Part shown: positions 1 to 6,689 of the stretch, piece by piece
How the letters are laid out: each line of letters begins with the position of its first letter
Position numbering within the stretch: position 1 is the first letter of the stretch
From: Wandonia haliotis
Lineage (GTDB): Bacteria > Bacteroidota > Bacteroidia > Flavobacteriales_D > Crocinitomicaceae
Direction: 5' to 3'
Assembly (NCBI RefSeq): GCF_039523435.1
Contig: NZ_BAAAFH010000011.1
Location: forward strand, 784,469 to 848,468
Length of the DNA: 64,000 nucleotides
The notes under the pieces: generated by a model
Database searches by the model: none
What the model saw: the letters and a program-made list of their open reading frames with translations, nothing else
What the model was told of the DNA's origin: nothing
Program-made: the position numbers and the translations under genes

Positions 1-1503
1 ACTTACAACGGATTAACTGCTACTCAAGTTTTCATGGATATGCACCTGAATCCCGAATACTGGATGAAACAGCCTATTATTGCTGTAAGTAATGAGGCAA
101 TCCGTGAAAAACTAGCCCTTTCGGACAAATACGCAGCTTTCAAAGACTTTTTTGATCCGATAACAGGAGAATATCTTCTCGAGGAAGAAGTAGAAAAGTC
201 TAACAGAAAACCGGCTACCAAGCAATCGGATTATGACAAGCAGATTATCAAGGTTAATGAACGGCTACAGATCCTGAATATCACGGTTATGTACAAATAC
301 CTGAGAATTCTCCCTGTCAAAAATGATCCAAATCATACCTGGTATCATCCGATGGATAAATCTGCTCCTTACAGTGATGAAGACTCACTAATGCCGCGTG
401 CTGTAATGACCTATTTTTCGCAGTTAGCGATTGGAAAAACTGAGGGTGATTACTCCGGTGCGGACGAATGGTTGGGACACATTAAAACCTATCAGCAAAA
501 AATTGGTGAGAACGTGATTCCAAGTGAGATGAAAATAAACATGGAGATCAGTTATAACAAATTGGATTTGTTTAAGAAATTGAGTTACGCCTATCTTATC
601 TTAGGATTTTTGCTACTGGTATTATTCTTTGTCAGCATATTTACCAACTCCGACAAATGGATACGGATTCCCAATGTAACCTTAACCACGTTGGTTATAG
701 TTGCTTTTGTTCTTCATGCTGTAGGACTGGGTATGCGTTGGTATATATCCGGACATGCCCCCTGGAGTGACGGATACGAAGCGTTAGTATTCATTGCCTG
801 GGTAACAGTTCTTGCGGGACTTGTTTTTTCCAGAAAATCAAAAGTTACGTTGGGAGGAACCGCTCTTCTAACTTTCTTCATTCTGTTTGTTTCTCACATG
901 AATCAATTGGATCCGGCAATAACCAACCTTGTTCCGGTACTTCAATCGTACTGGCTGATGATCCACGTTGCTATCATTACAGGAAGTTATGGTTTCCTTG
1001 GTCTGGGAGCTATTCTTGCGATCATTAATCTGACGTTGTATTTACTCAGAAGTAAAAACAATCGAAAAGAAATAAACTTGCACATCAACGAAATTTCCTA
1101 TGTAGTTGAATTGACAATAACTGTAGGTTTATTTATGCTCACGATTGGTACTTTCCTCGGAGGTATCTGGGCAAACGAATCCTGGGGACGTTACTGGGGA
1201 TGGGATCCGAAGGAAACCTGGGCACTTGTTTCAATACTTGTGTATGCAGTCCTTCTTCACCTGCGCTATATTCCGGCACTACAAAGTAAACTCGTGTTTA
1301 ACTCCGTTGCTATGTGGTCATTCGGCGCGATTCTGTTCACTTTCTTCGGTGTAAACTTCTTCCTGGTAGGGTTACATTCCTATGCTGAAGGAGAAGCGGA
1401 TACAATGTGGCCTGACTGGGTAATCGGAACCATCATAGGATTTGCTATTTTCAACTTACTTGCCATTGTACGGGCAATTTCTACACAAAAAAAGAAACGA
1501 TGA
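1..1503 (+). CDS. ccsA: Cytochrome c assembly protein CcsA/ResC-type, C-terminal part of a fused CcsB-CcsA protein (5' truncated by window edge)
   Basis: The frame is open to base 1 with no stop, and the first visible residues (TYNGLTATQVFMDMHLNP) read as protein interior, so the ATG at 34 is not the true start. After a soluble stretch of about 190 residues come several membrane segments and the tryptophan-rich WWD haem-handling motif (WGRYWGWDPKETWALV). Known family role: delivery of haem to apocytochrome c outside the cytoplasmic membrane (system II). Bacteroidota commonly carry CcsB and CcsA fused into one protein of about 1000 residues, which fits the long N-terminal extension. Its stop codon overlaps the ATG of the peroxidase gene (ATGA). 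Membrane-topology details are inferred from hydrophobicity. Confidence 0.9.
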   Translation, partial: TYNGLTATQVFMDMHLNPEYWMKQPIIAVSNEAIREKLALSDKYAAFKDFFDPITGEYLLEEEVEKSNRKPATKQSDYDKQIIKVNERLQILNITVMYKYLRILPVKNDPNHTWYHPMDKSAPYSDEDSLMPRAVMTYFSQLAIGKTEGDYSGADEWLGHIKTYQQKIGENVIPSEMKINMEISYNKLDLFKKLSYAYLILGFLLLVLFFVSIFTNSDKWIRIPNVTLTTLVIVAFVLHAVGLGMRWYISGHAPWSDGYEALVFIAWVTVLAGLVFSRKSKVTLGGTALLTFFILFVSHMNQLDPAITNLVPVLQSYWLMIHVAIITGSYGFLGLGAILAIINLTLYLLRSKNNRKEINLHINEISYVVELTITVGLFMLTIGTFLGGIWANESWGRYWGWDPKETWALVSILVYAVLLHLRYIPALQSKLVFNSVAMWSFGAILFTFFGVNFFLVGLHSYAEGEADTMWPDWVIGTIIGFAIFNLLAIVRAISTQKKKR

Positions 1504-1973
1504 AATTATACGATCATACCATAAATACACTTTCGGGAGAACCTCTTGATCTTACTTCTTTCAAAGGAAAGAAAGTATTACTGGTTAATGTCGCTTCCGA
1601 ATGCGGACTGACACCACAATATGAACAACTCCAGCAAATCTATGAAGAATACGGAGGGGATCATTTTGTCATTATCGGTATACCCAGTAATGATTTTATG
1701 GGACAGGAGCCGGGTACTCCTGAACAAATCGCTACGTTTTGCTCCCGTAATTATGGAGTTAGCTTCCCACTAACCGAAAAGGTACATGTAAAAGGTGAAA
1801 ACCAACATCCTTTGTTTACCTGGCTTTGCCATTCAGGAGAAAAAGGAGAAGAATTGGAAGTTAAATGGAATTTTCATAAATTTCTCATTGATGAAAACGG
1901 AGATTTTGTCTGTGATATAGATCCCCGCACTCTTCCGAATGACAAAAAAATTACTGATTGGATTAATTCGTAA
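1500..1973 (+). CDS. Glutathione peroxidase family protein (thiol peroxidase)
   Basis: This 157-residue thioredoxin-fold peroxidase has the peroxidatic Cys35 in NVASECGLTPQY and the WNFHKFLID motif that supplies the Trp and Asn of the catalytic site. The usual NQF motif that supplies the catalytic Gln reads SNDF here, so Asp stands in place of Gln. The family reduces H2O2 and organic hydroperoxides; non-selenium bacterial members usually use thioredoxin rather than glutathione. The start overlaps the preceding gene (ATGA) and the stop overlaps the next start (TAATG), so it is probably translated from one message with ccsA and bshB1. The bacillithiol gene next door makes a low-molecular-weight thiol link plausible. 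Confidence 0.93.
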   Translation: MKLYDHTINTLSGEPLDLTSFKGKKVLLVNVASECGLTPQYEQLQQIYEEYGGDHFVIIGIPSNDFMGQEPGTPEQIATFCSRNYGVSFPLTEKVHVKGENQHPLFTWLCHSGEKGEELEVKWNFHKFLIDENGDFVCDIDPRTLPNDKKITDWINS

Positions 1974-2692
1974 TGGAAAAAGTAGATATACTGGGAATTG
2001 GAGCTCATCCTGATGATGTGGAATTATCAGCAGGTGGTACTATTGCCAAACATGTAAAAGCAGGTAAAAAAGTAGCCATCGTTGACCTGACTCAGGGAGA
2101 GCTAGGATCGCGTGGAACCATAGAAACACGCTACAGTGAAGCCCATGATGCCTCCCGGATACTGGGAGTATCTTTTCGGGAAAACCTAAAAATGCAAGAT
2201 GGCTTTTTCGGTCATTCGAAAGAAGAGTTGCTAAAACTTGTCGTTCAAATCAGAAGATTTCAACCGGAAATAGTCTTGGCAAATGCAATTTCGGACCGTC
2301 ATCCCGATCATGGAAAAGGGTCTGCTTTTATTTCAGACGCCTGTTTTCTTGCCGGGTTGCGAAAAATAGAAACCGAACTCAACGGAAAATCGCAGCAGCC
2401 CTGGCGACCTAAAGCTGTCTATCATTATATTCAGGATCGCTATATTCAACCGGATTTCGCTATCGATGTTACGGAGTTTGTAGAAACAAAATTTGAAGCT
2501 ATCCGGGCTTACAAGACTCAATTTTATGATCCCGAATCCAATGAGCCTCAAACTCCGATCTCAGGAAAAGAGTTTTTCGACTTTCTGGAAGGTAGAATGC
2601 GCCAGTTCGGTAGAGAAATTGGTGTTGAATTTGCCGAGGGGTATACGGTAGAACGAGTTCCGGGGGTTGAGTATTTGGATCATTTGATATAA
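1973..2692 (+). CDS. bshB1: Bacillithiol biosynthesis deacetylase BshB1 (LmbE/PIG-L family)
   Basis: The N-terminal GAHPDDVELSAGG motif provides the zinc ligands (His12, Asp15), and a second metal His sits in DRHPDHGKGS. The family removes the acetyl group from N-acetylglucosaminyl-malate (GlcNAc-Mal), the second step of bacillithiol synthesis in the cytoplasm. Length (239 residues) is normal. Neighbouring genes encode a thiol peroxidase and TruC, consistent with a redox and housekeeping operon. The start is fixed by the TAATG overlap with the upstream gene. BshA and BshC are not in the window, so operation of the whole pathway is inferred. Confidence 0.93.
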   Translation: MEKVDILGIGAHPDDVELSAGGTIAKHVKAGKKVAIVDLTQGELGSRGTIETRYSEAHDASRILGVSFRENLKMQDGFFGHSKEELLKLVVQIRRFQPEIVLANAISDRHPDHGKGSAFISDACFLAGLRKIETELNGKSQQPWRPKAVYHYIQDRYIQPDFAIDVTEFVETKFEAIRAYKTQFYDPESNEPQTPISGKEFFDFLEGRMRQFGREIGVEFAEGYTVERVPGVEYLDHLI

Positions 2693-2698
2693 TCTCAA

Positions 2699-3403
2699 TT
2701 GGAACTCCCTATTCTTTATCAGGATGACTATATTGTTGCCGTGAACAAACCACATGGTTTATTAGTTCACAGAAGCAGAATTGCCAATGATGTTGAGATT
2801 TCTGCTATTCAGATTTTAGAAAAACAGCTCGGAAGAAAAGTGCGTCCGGCACATCGGCTTGACAGAAAAACTTCCGGTATATTGTTGTTTTCTTTTGACG
2901 AAAAAACGGATCGTGAACTTCAAAAGCAATTTATGGAGCGTTCCGTAGATAAAACTTACCTGGCGTTGGTACGAGGTTTTGCACCCCAGAATCTGACAAT
3001 TGATTATCCTTTAAAAAGAGAGGATGGTAAAATTCAGGAAGCTGTCACGCACCTCAAATCACTTGCTTTTATTGAAGTCCCCGTTCCTTTCGGAAAATTT
3101 CACACCTCCAGATACTCACTCGTTCAGTTACATCCCGAAACAGGTCGAATGCATCAATTGAGAAAACACATGGCGCATATTTTTCATCCGATTATAGGAG
3201 ATCGCCCTCACGGCTGTAATAAACAGAATCGTTTTTTTAAGGAAAACTGGCAATTAATATCCATGTTGCTACACGCATCACAACTGACATTTCAACATCC
3301 TGTTAGTAACCAAAAACTAGTCCTCAGCGCTGCTATTTCAGATGAATTCAATCGTATTCTGAAGACTTTCGGAGCAGAAGAACCTGTTGTCGTTTCAGAA
3401 TAA
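2699..3403 (+). CDS. truC: tRNA pseudouridine synthase TruC-like (RluA family)
   Basis: The 234-residue protein carries the RluA-family catalytic motif HRLDRKTSGILLF, with the nucleophilic Asp, and the TGRMHQLRKHM segment. The family converts uridine 65 of tRNA(Asp) to pseudouridine. The start must be TTG: the frame has a stop (the TAA of bshB1) only two codons upstream, the first internal ATG is about 80 codons in, and the TTG places the conserved ILYQDDYIVAVNKP strand at the N-terminus as usual. bshB1 and truC therefore share one reading frame separated by TAA TCT CAA. The 3' end converges with and slightly overlaps the flavin reductase gene on the other strand. Confidence 0.9.
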   Translation: MELPILYQDDYIVAVNKPHGLLVHRSRIANDVEISAIQILEKQLGRKVRPAHRLDRKTSGILLFSFDEKTDRELQKQFMERSVDKTYLALVRGFAPQNLTIDYPLKREDGKIQEAVTHLKSLAFIEVPVPFGKFHTSRYSLVQLHPETGRMHQLRKHMAHIFHPIIGDRPHGCNKQNRFFKENWQLISMLLHASQLTFQHPVSNQKLVLSAAISDEFNRILKTFGAEEPVVVSE

Positions 3404-3904
3404 TCTGAAAGCTTCCTCCAAAATAAGTCGGGTTGTTTCGTTCAACCGGATTTCACCATTCTCGTTTCTCATTTCATCTTTGTAGAGCGGTAGCTCTGCA
3501 ACAATAGTTGCTTTCATTGTTATCAGGGAAGCTAACAACGACTTCATAGCCCATTCGCCGCGAGGTTCATTAGGAGTCAACGTTACAGGAAGTACTTTTT
3601 TTGCGGCAAGTTCACCTGAGGCCGTTATCCATTCCAGCGCATTCTTCAGAACCGCAGGAATATTATGGGTGTATTCAGGAGTACAGATCAGAATTGCATC
3701 AGAACGTATAAGCCTTTTTTTAAACTCCTGAATTAACTCAGGAAGTTCTTTTTCAAGTTCTTCCGGTCGGAACAAAGGAAAATCTCGTAACCGGTCAAAA
3801 ACCTCAACTTCATACTGTCCTGAAAAATGATTTCTGACAGTATATAAAAAAGCAGCTGTTGAGCTATTATTGGCAGCTGATCCTGATATAGCAACTATTT
3901 TCAT
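3395..3904 (-). CDS. NADPH-dependent FMN reductase family protein (flavodoxin fold)
   Basis: The protein begins MKIVAISGSAANNSST, the phosphate-binding loop of the FMN_red family, and contains TPEYTHNIPAVLKNALEWI, the second conserved flavin-contact motif. Members (chromate, quinone and azo reductases) are soluble FMN enzymes that take electrons from NAD(P)H; the true substrate cannot be read from sequence. At 169 residues it is slightly short but complete. It follows the lipoprotein-like gene by about 20 bases on the same strand, and its 3' end overlaps truC by 9 bases. Confidence 0.88.
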   Translation of the reverse strand: MKIVAISGSAANNSSTAAFLYTVRNHFSGQYEVEVFDRLRDFPLFRPEELEKELPELIQEFKKRLIRSDAILICTPEYTHNIPAVLKNALEWITASGELAAKKVLPVTLTPNEPRGEWAMKSLLASLITMKATIVAELPLYKDEMRNENGEIRLNETTRLILEEAFRLF

Positions 3905-3924
3905 ACAACTGAATTTTTTTGTTC

Positions 3925-4503
3925 TTATTTTCGGTGTAAAGCCGGAAAATCATCTAATGTTATATCTCGTATATCCTGATTACAGGTTTTGATCAATTTT
4001 GCCAAAGGGTTCTCATTGCCAATTCGGACAGAAATATAACAACCATCCGTTGCCTCATGTGTATATTCCGTTACAAAATAAGAAATACCGGTTTGTTCAT
4101 CTTCATCCGATTCCTCTCCCAGAAAAAAGCCGGCTCCTAATGACAACTCCCCATTTTGAAAATGACTACTTTTTCCAAATTCAACCATCTCAAGAGAATA
4201 CTCCAGTGTTGTGTAATTACGTCTATTTATTGTTAACGCTATTGCCAGGTCATCTTTTCTACCTGTAAACAGTATTCTTTCATTCAAAGGCGGTACAGAA
4301 GGGAATAATACCGTATCCGTTCCGGAAATAATCAACAAGCTATCCTTCAGCTCTAATGTACCTAATCCACTAAAGTTTTTTAGTTCCCGGATAAATTCAT
4401 CCGAATAGTCCGTTGGATTCCTTACAACTATTGTTGACGTATCCTGAGCATATACACTAGTATAAAATACAAGAAAAAAAACGAACCCTGTTGACAACTT
4501 CAT
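3925..4503 (-). CDS. Hypothetical exported protein
   Basis: I do not recognise this family. From the ATG at 4503 the product is 192 residues with a clear N-terminal signal peptide (MKLSTGFVFFLVFYTSVYAQ, predicted cleavage after YA), then a mostly polar mature domain with several short beta-type stretches and an acidic GEESDEDEQTG segment. I prefer this start to the longer frame (4587) because GGGAGAAG lies just upstream as a ribosome binding site and the extension would bury the signal peptide. The extension also runs through the terminator of the upstream slyD-type gene. Probably periplasmic; function unknown. Confidence 0.7.
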   Translation of the reverse strand: MKLSTGFVFFLVFYTSVYAQDTSTIVVRNPTDYSDEFIRELKNFSGLGTLELKDSLLIISGTDTVLFPSVPPLNERILFTGRKDDLAIALTINRRNYTTLEYSLEMVEFGKSSHFQNGELSLGAGFFLGEESDEDEQTGISYFVTEYTHEATDGCYISVRIGNENPLAKLIKTCNQDIRDITLDDFPALHRK

Positions 4504-4569
4504 TATCTTCTCCCGCTTACACTGATTTACCATACGAACAAAGCTACTAAATCTCTCATCATAACGCAT

Positions 4570-4597
4570 AAAAAAAGCCCGTTGCAAAGAACGAGCC
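4570..4597 (-). terminator. Rho-independent terminator after the SlyD-type gene
   Basis: Read on the minus strand, GCTCGTT pairs with AACGGGC (one G-U pair) around a 6-base loop and is followed by seven T residues. It lies 24 bases beyond the stop codon of the SlyD-type gene and separates it from the exported-protein gene. Confidence 0.75.
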
Positions 4598-4620
4598 TAT
4601 TCAGAAAAATTAAGTCTATC

Positions 4621-5103
4621 TTAGTGATGGTGACCATCCGGTCCGTGTACATGTCCGTGATCCAATTCGCTTTGATCTGCTTCGCGAACATCCATAATTT
4701 CTACATCAAAGAACAATTTTTTTCCGGCAAGCGGGTGATTCAGATCCAATGTAACATCTTCTCCATCAATTTTCGCTACCGTAGCGATCATTGGTCCCTG
4801 TTCAGTATCCAGTTGAACCTGTATTCCAGCTACCAATTCCTCATCTCCCTGGAATCCTGATTTTGGTACAATATGGAATAATTCTTCGCGTACGTCTCCG
4901 TATGCATCTTTCGCTTCAACTTCAGCAGCAACCTTATCTCCTTTTTGTTTTCCTTCCAACTGAGTTTCAAGTCCGGGAATCAAATTACCGATTCCCTGAA
5001 TGTAAGCAAGAGGTTCACGATTAGCAGATGTATCCAAAACGTTTCCTTCTTCGTCTTTCAATGTGTAGTGCATAGACACCACACGATTTGTTTCAATAAT
5101 CAT
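4621..5103 (-). CDS. FKBP-type peptidyl-prolyl cis-trans isomerase, SlyD-like
   Basis: The FKBP domain is interrupted by an insert-in-flap segment (KDAYGDVREELFHIVPKSGF), the layout of SlyD. The C-terminus is a short His-rich tail, HGHVHGPDGHHH, likely to bind Ni2+ or other divalent metals. Family role: proline isomerisation and chaperoning in the cytoplasm, in some bacteria metal delivery. The ATG at 5103 is chosen over a longer frame (5199) because the family begins MIIETNRVVSMHYTL and because a perfect promoter (TTTG-N20-TACCTTTG) lies inside the longer frame. It is next to the ZIP metal transporter, so a link with metal homeostasis is possible but unproven. Confidence 0.92.
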   Translation of the reverse strand: MIIETNRVVSMHYTLKDEEGNVLDTSANREPLAYIQGIGNLIPGLETQLEGKQKGDKVAAEVEAKDAYGDVREELFHIVPKSGFQGDEELVAGIQVQLDTEQGPMIATVAKIDGEDVTLDLNHPLAGKKLFFDVEIMDVREADQSELDHGHVHGPDGHHH

Positions 5104-5125
5104 ATAAATAATTTCTAATGAATTA

Positions 5126-5157
5126 CAAAGGTAGAGATTATAAAAAAGCTTGTCAAA
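5126..5157 (-). promoter_or_regulatory. Promoter of the SlyD-type gene (Bacteroidota -33/-7 consensus)
   Basis: On the minus strand TTTG (5157-5154) is followed after 20 bases by TACCTTTG (5133-5126), a perfect match to TTTG-N(17-23)-TAnnTTTG. The start codon lies 22 bases further, giving a short leader and fixing the ATG at 5103. Confidence 0.7.
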
Positions 5158-5191
5158 CTTTACCGTGTATAAGTAATCAATCGTGTTACTT

Positions 5192-6019
5192 TTAACCAAA
5201 AGCTACGTCCAGGATCATCATCACTATAAACCCACCTATAAATCCAAGCACAGCAATATCAGTATACTTATCCCTTTGCGTTTCGGGAATAACCTCTTCC
5301 ACTACTACAAATATCATTGCTCCGGCGGCAAAAGCCAATGCAAAAGGAAGGATACTCTGCATATAAATTACTGACAAGGCTCCGACAACCCCGGCGATCG
5401 GTTCTACAACTGCTGAAAGCTGTCCGTAATAAAAGCTTCTCCAACGACTCATTCCCGTTCGTCTCAAAGGCATCGCTACAGCAAACCCTTCCGGAAAATT
5501 CTGAATAGCAATCCCCATTGCCAAAGCTATTGCTGCAGAAACAGAAGCATCCTCCAGCCCAAGAGAGGCTGCACCAAATAGAACTCCCACAGCCAACCCT
5601 TCCGGGATATTATGAAGCGTTATCGCCAGCACCAGTAACCACGATTTGTGCAATTGCGTTTTTACCCCTTCACTCTCCCCTTCTCTGAAATTAATATGTA
5701 AATGTGGTAAACTCTTATCCAGAATAAACAAAAAAATCGCTCCCGACATAAATCCTACTGCTGCCGGCATCCAGGGGTAATCCGGATAATATTTCTCTGA
5801 CATCTCAATCGAGGGCGCCAATAACGACCAGAAACTGGCTGCGACCATCACTCCTCCTGTAAAGCCAAGCATACCATCTAATAGTCCACGGTGCATCTTT
5901 TTAAAGAAGAATACCAAACCGGCACCCGCTGCCGTCGAGATCCATGTAAAAATAGTGGCCACTAAGGCTGCCCACACCGGACCATTATCAATTACCCATT
6001 TTTCTATCGTTTCTAACAT
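5192..6019 (-). CDS. ZIP family divalent metal transporter
   Basis: The 275-residue membrane protein has about eight transmembrane segments. The two metal-site helices carry HNIPEGLAVGV and NFPEGFAVAMPL, the hallmarks of ZIP/ZupT carriers that import Zn2+, Fe2+ or Mn2+. A loop between helices contains LPHLHINF, a possible metal ligand region. It begins only 2 bases after the end of the DtxR-family gene, which itself follows the TonB receptor, so the three are very likely one transcript. The metal imported is not determinable from the sequence. Confidence 0.92.
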   Translation of the reverse strand: MLETIEKWVIDNGPVWAALVATIFTWISTAAGAGLVFFFKKMHRGLLDGMLGFTGGVMVAASFWSLLAPSIEMSEKYYPDYPWMPAAVGFMSGAIFLFILDKSLPHLHINFREGESEGVKTQLHKSWLLVLAITLHNIPEGLAVGVLFGAASLGLEDASVSAAIALAMGIAIQNFPEGFAVAMPLRRTGMSRWRSFYYGQLSAVVEPIAGVVGALSVIYMQSILPFALAFAAGAMIFVVVEEVIPETQRDKYTDIAVLGFIGGFIVMMILDVAFG

Positions 6020-6021
6020 GG

Positions 6022-6678
6022 TTACTGTTTAGGTTCTACACAAATATTCGTCACCACTGCGTGGGAAAAGTTAATGGTTCCGTTTTTCGTTTCAACAAGC
6101 ATCGAATCATCAAACTCATATTTTTCAAGTAAAATAAGCGTGTCTCCCAATTGCACTCCCTGACGATCCAGAAACTGTAAAAAGGCAGGAGAAGAATCAT
6201 TAACTCCGACAACCGTTGCAGGTATAGTCAATTCCATTTCATTCAGCAGGCAGGCTTTTTTTCTACGAACAATAGTACCGTTTTTATCCGGAATAGGATC
6301 TCCATGCGGATCAAACTTAGGGAATCCAAGAAACTCTTCCAGCCGATCTGTTAGTTGAACCGATTGAATATGCTCCAATTGTTCAGCGATTTCATGCACC
6401 TCGTCCCAACCGAAATTCAATTTTTCAACCAAAAAAACCTCCCACAATCTATGTTTTCGGACAATGCGTAAAGCAGCATCCTTTCCTGAAACAGTTAATG
6501 ATACTCCTTTATATTTCTGATAATCCACCAATTCTTTTTCAGCCAGTTTCCGAATCATGTCTGTCACTGAAGAGGCTTTGGTTTCCATACGATCTGCGAG
6601 TGCATTTGTTGATACAGCTCCCTCGTTTTCAAGTGCTAAAATTGCTTTCAGATAATTTTCTTCCGTACTCGTTAACAT
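6022..6678 (-). CDS. DtxR/MntR-family metal-dependent transcriptional regulator
   Basis: The N-terminal winged helix (about residues 1-65) is followed by the dimerisation and metal-binding domain with the family residues RKHRLWEVFLVE, EVHEIAEQLEH and DRLEEFLGFPKFDPHG. An SH3-like FeoA domain forms the C-terminal 75 residues, so the 218-residue length is the full two-domain type. With Fe2+ or Mn2+ bound, such proteins repress uptake genes. It sits between the TonB receptor and the ZIP transporter, and a 10+10 bp palindrome covers the promoter of this cluster, which makes autoregulation likely. Confidence 0.93.
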   Translation of the reverse strand: MLTSTEENYLKAILALENEGAVSTNALADRMETKASSVTDMIRKLAEKELVDYQKYKGVSLTVSGKDAALRIVRKHRLWEVFLVEKLNFGWDEVHEIAEQLEHIQSVQLTDRLEEFLGFPKFDPHGDPIPDKNGTIVRRKKACLLNEMELTIPATVVGVNDSSPAFLQFLDRQGVQLGDTLILLEKYEFDDSMLVETKNGTINFSHAVVTNICVEPKQ

Positions 6679-6689
6679 TGCTTCGTTAC

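Noticed and set aside
4582..4860. Plus-strand open frame opposite the SlyD-type gene
   Set aside because: It is the mirror of a well-supported gene; its product has no protein-like pattern and begins inside a terminator.
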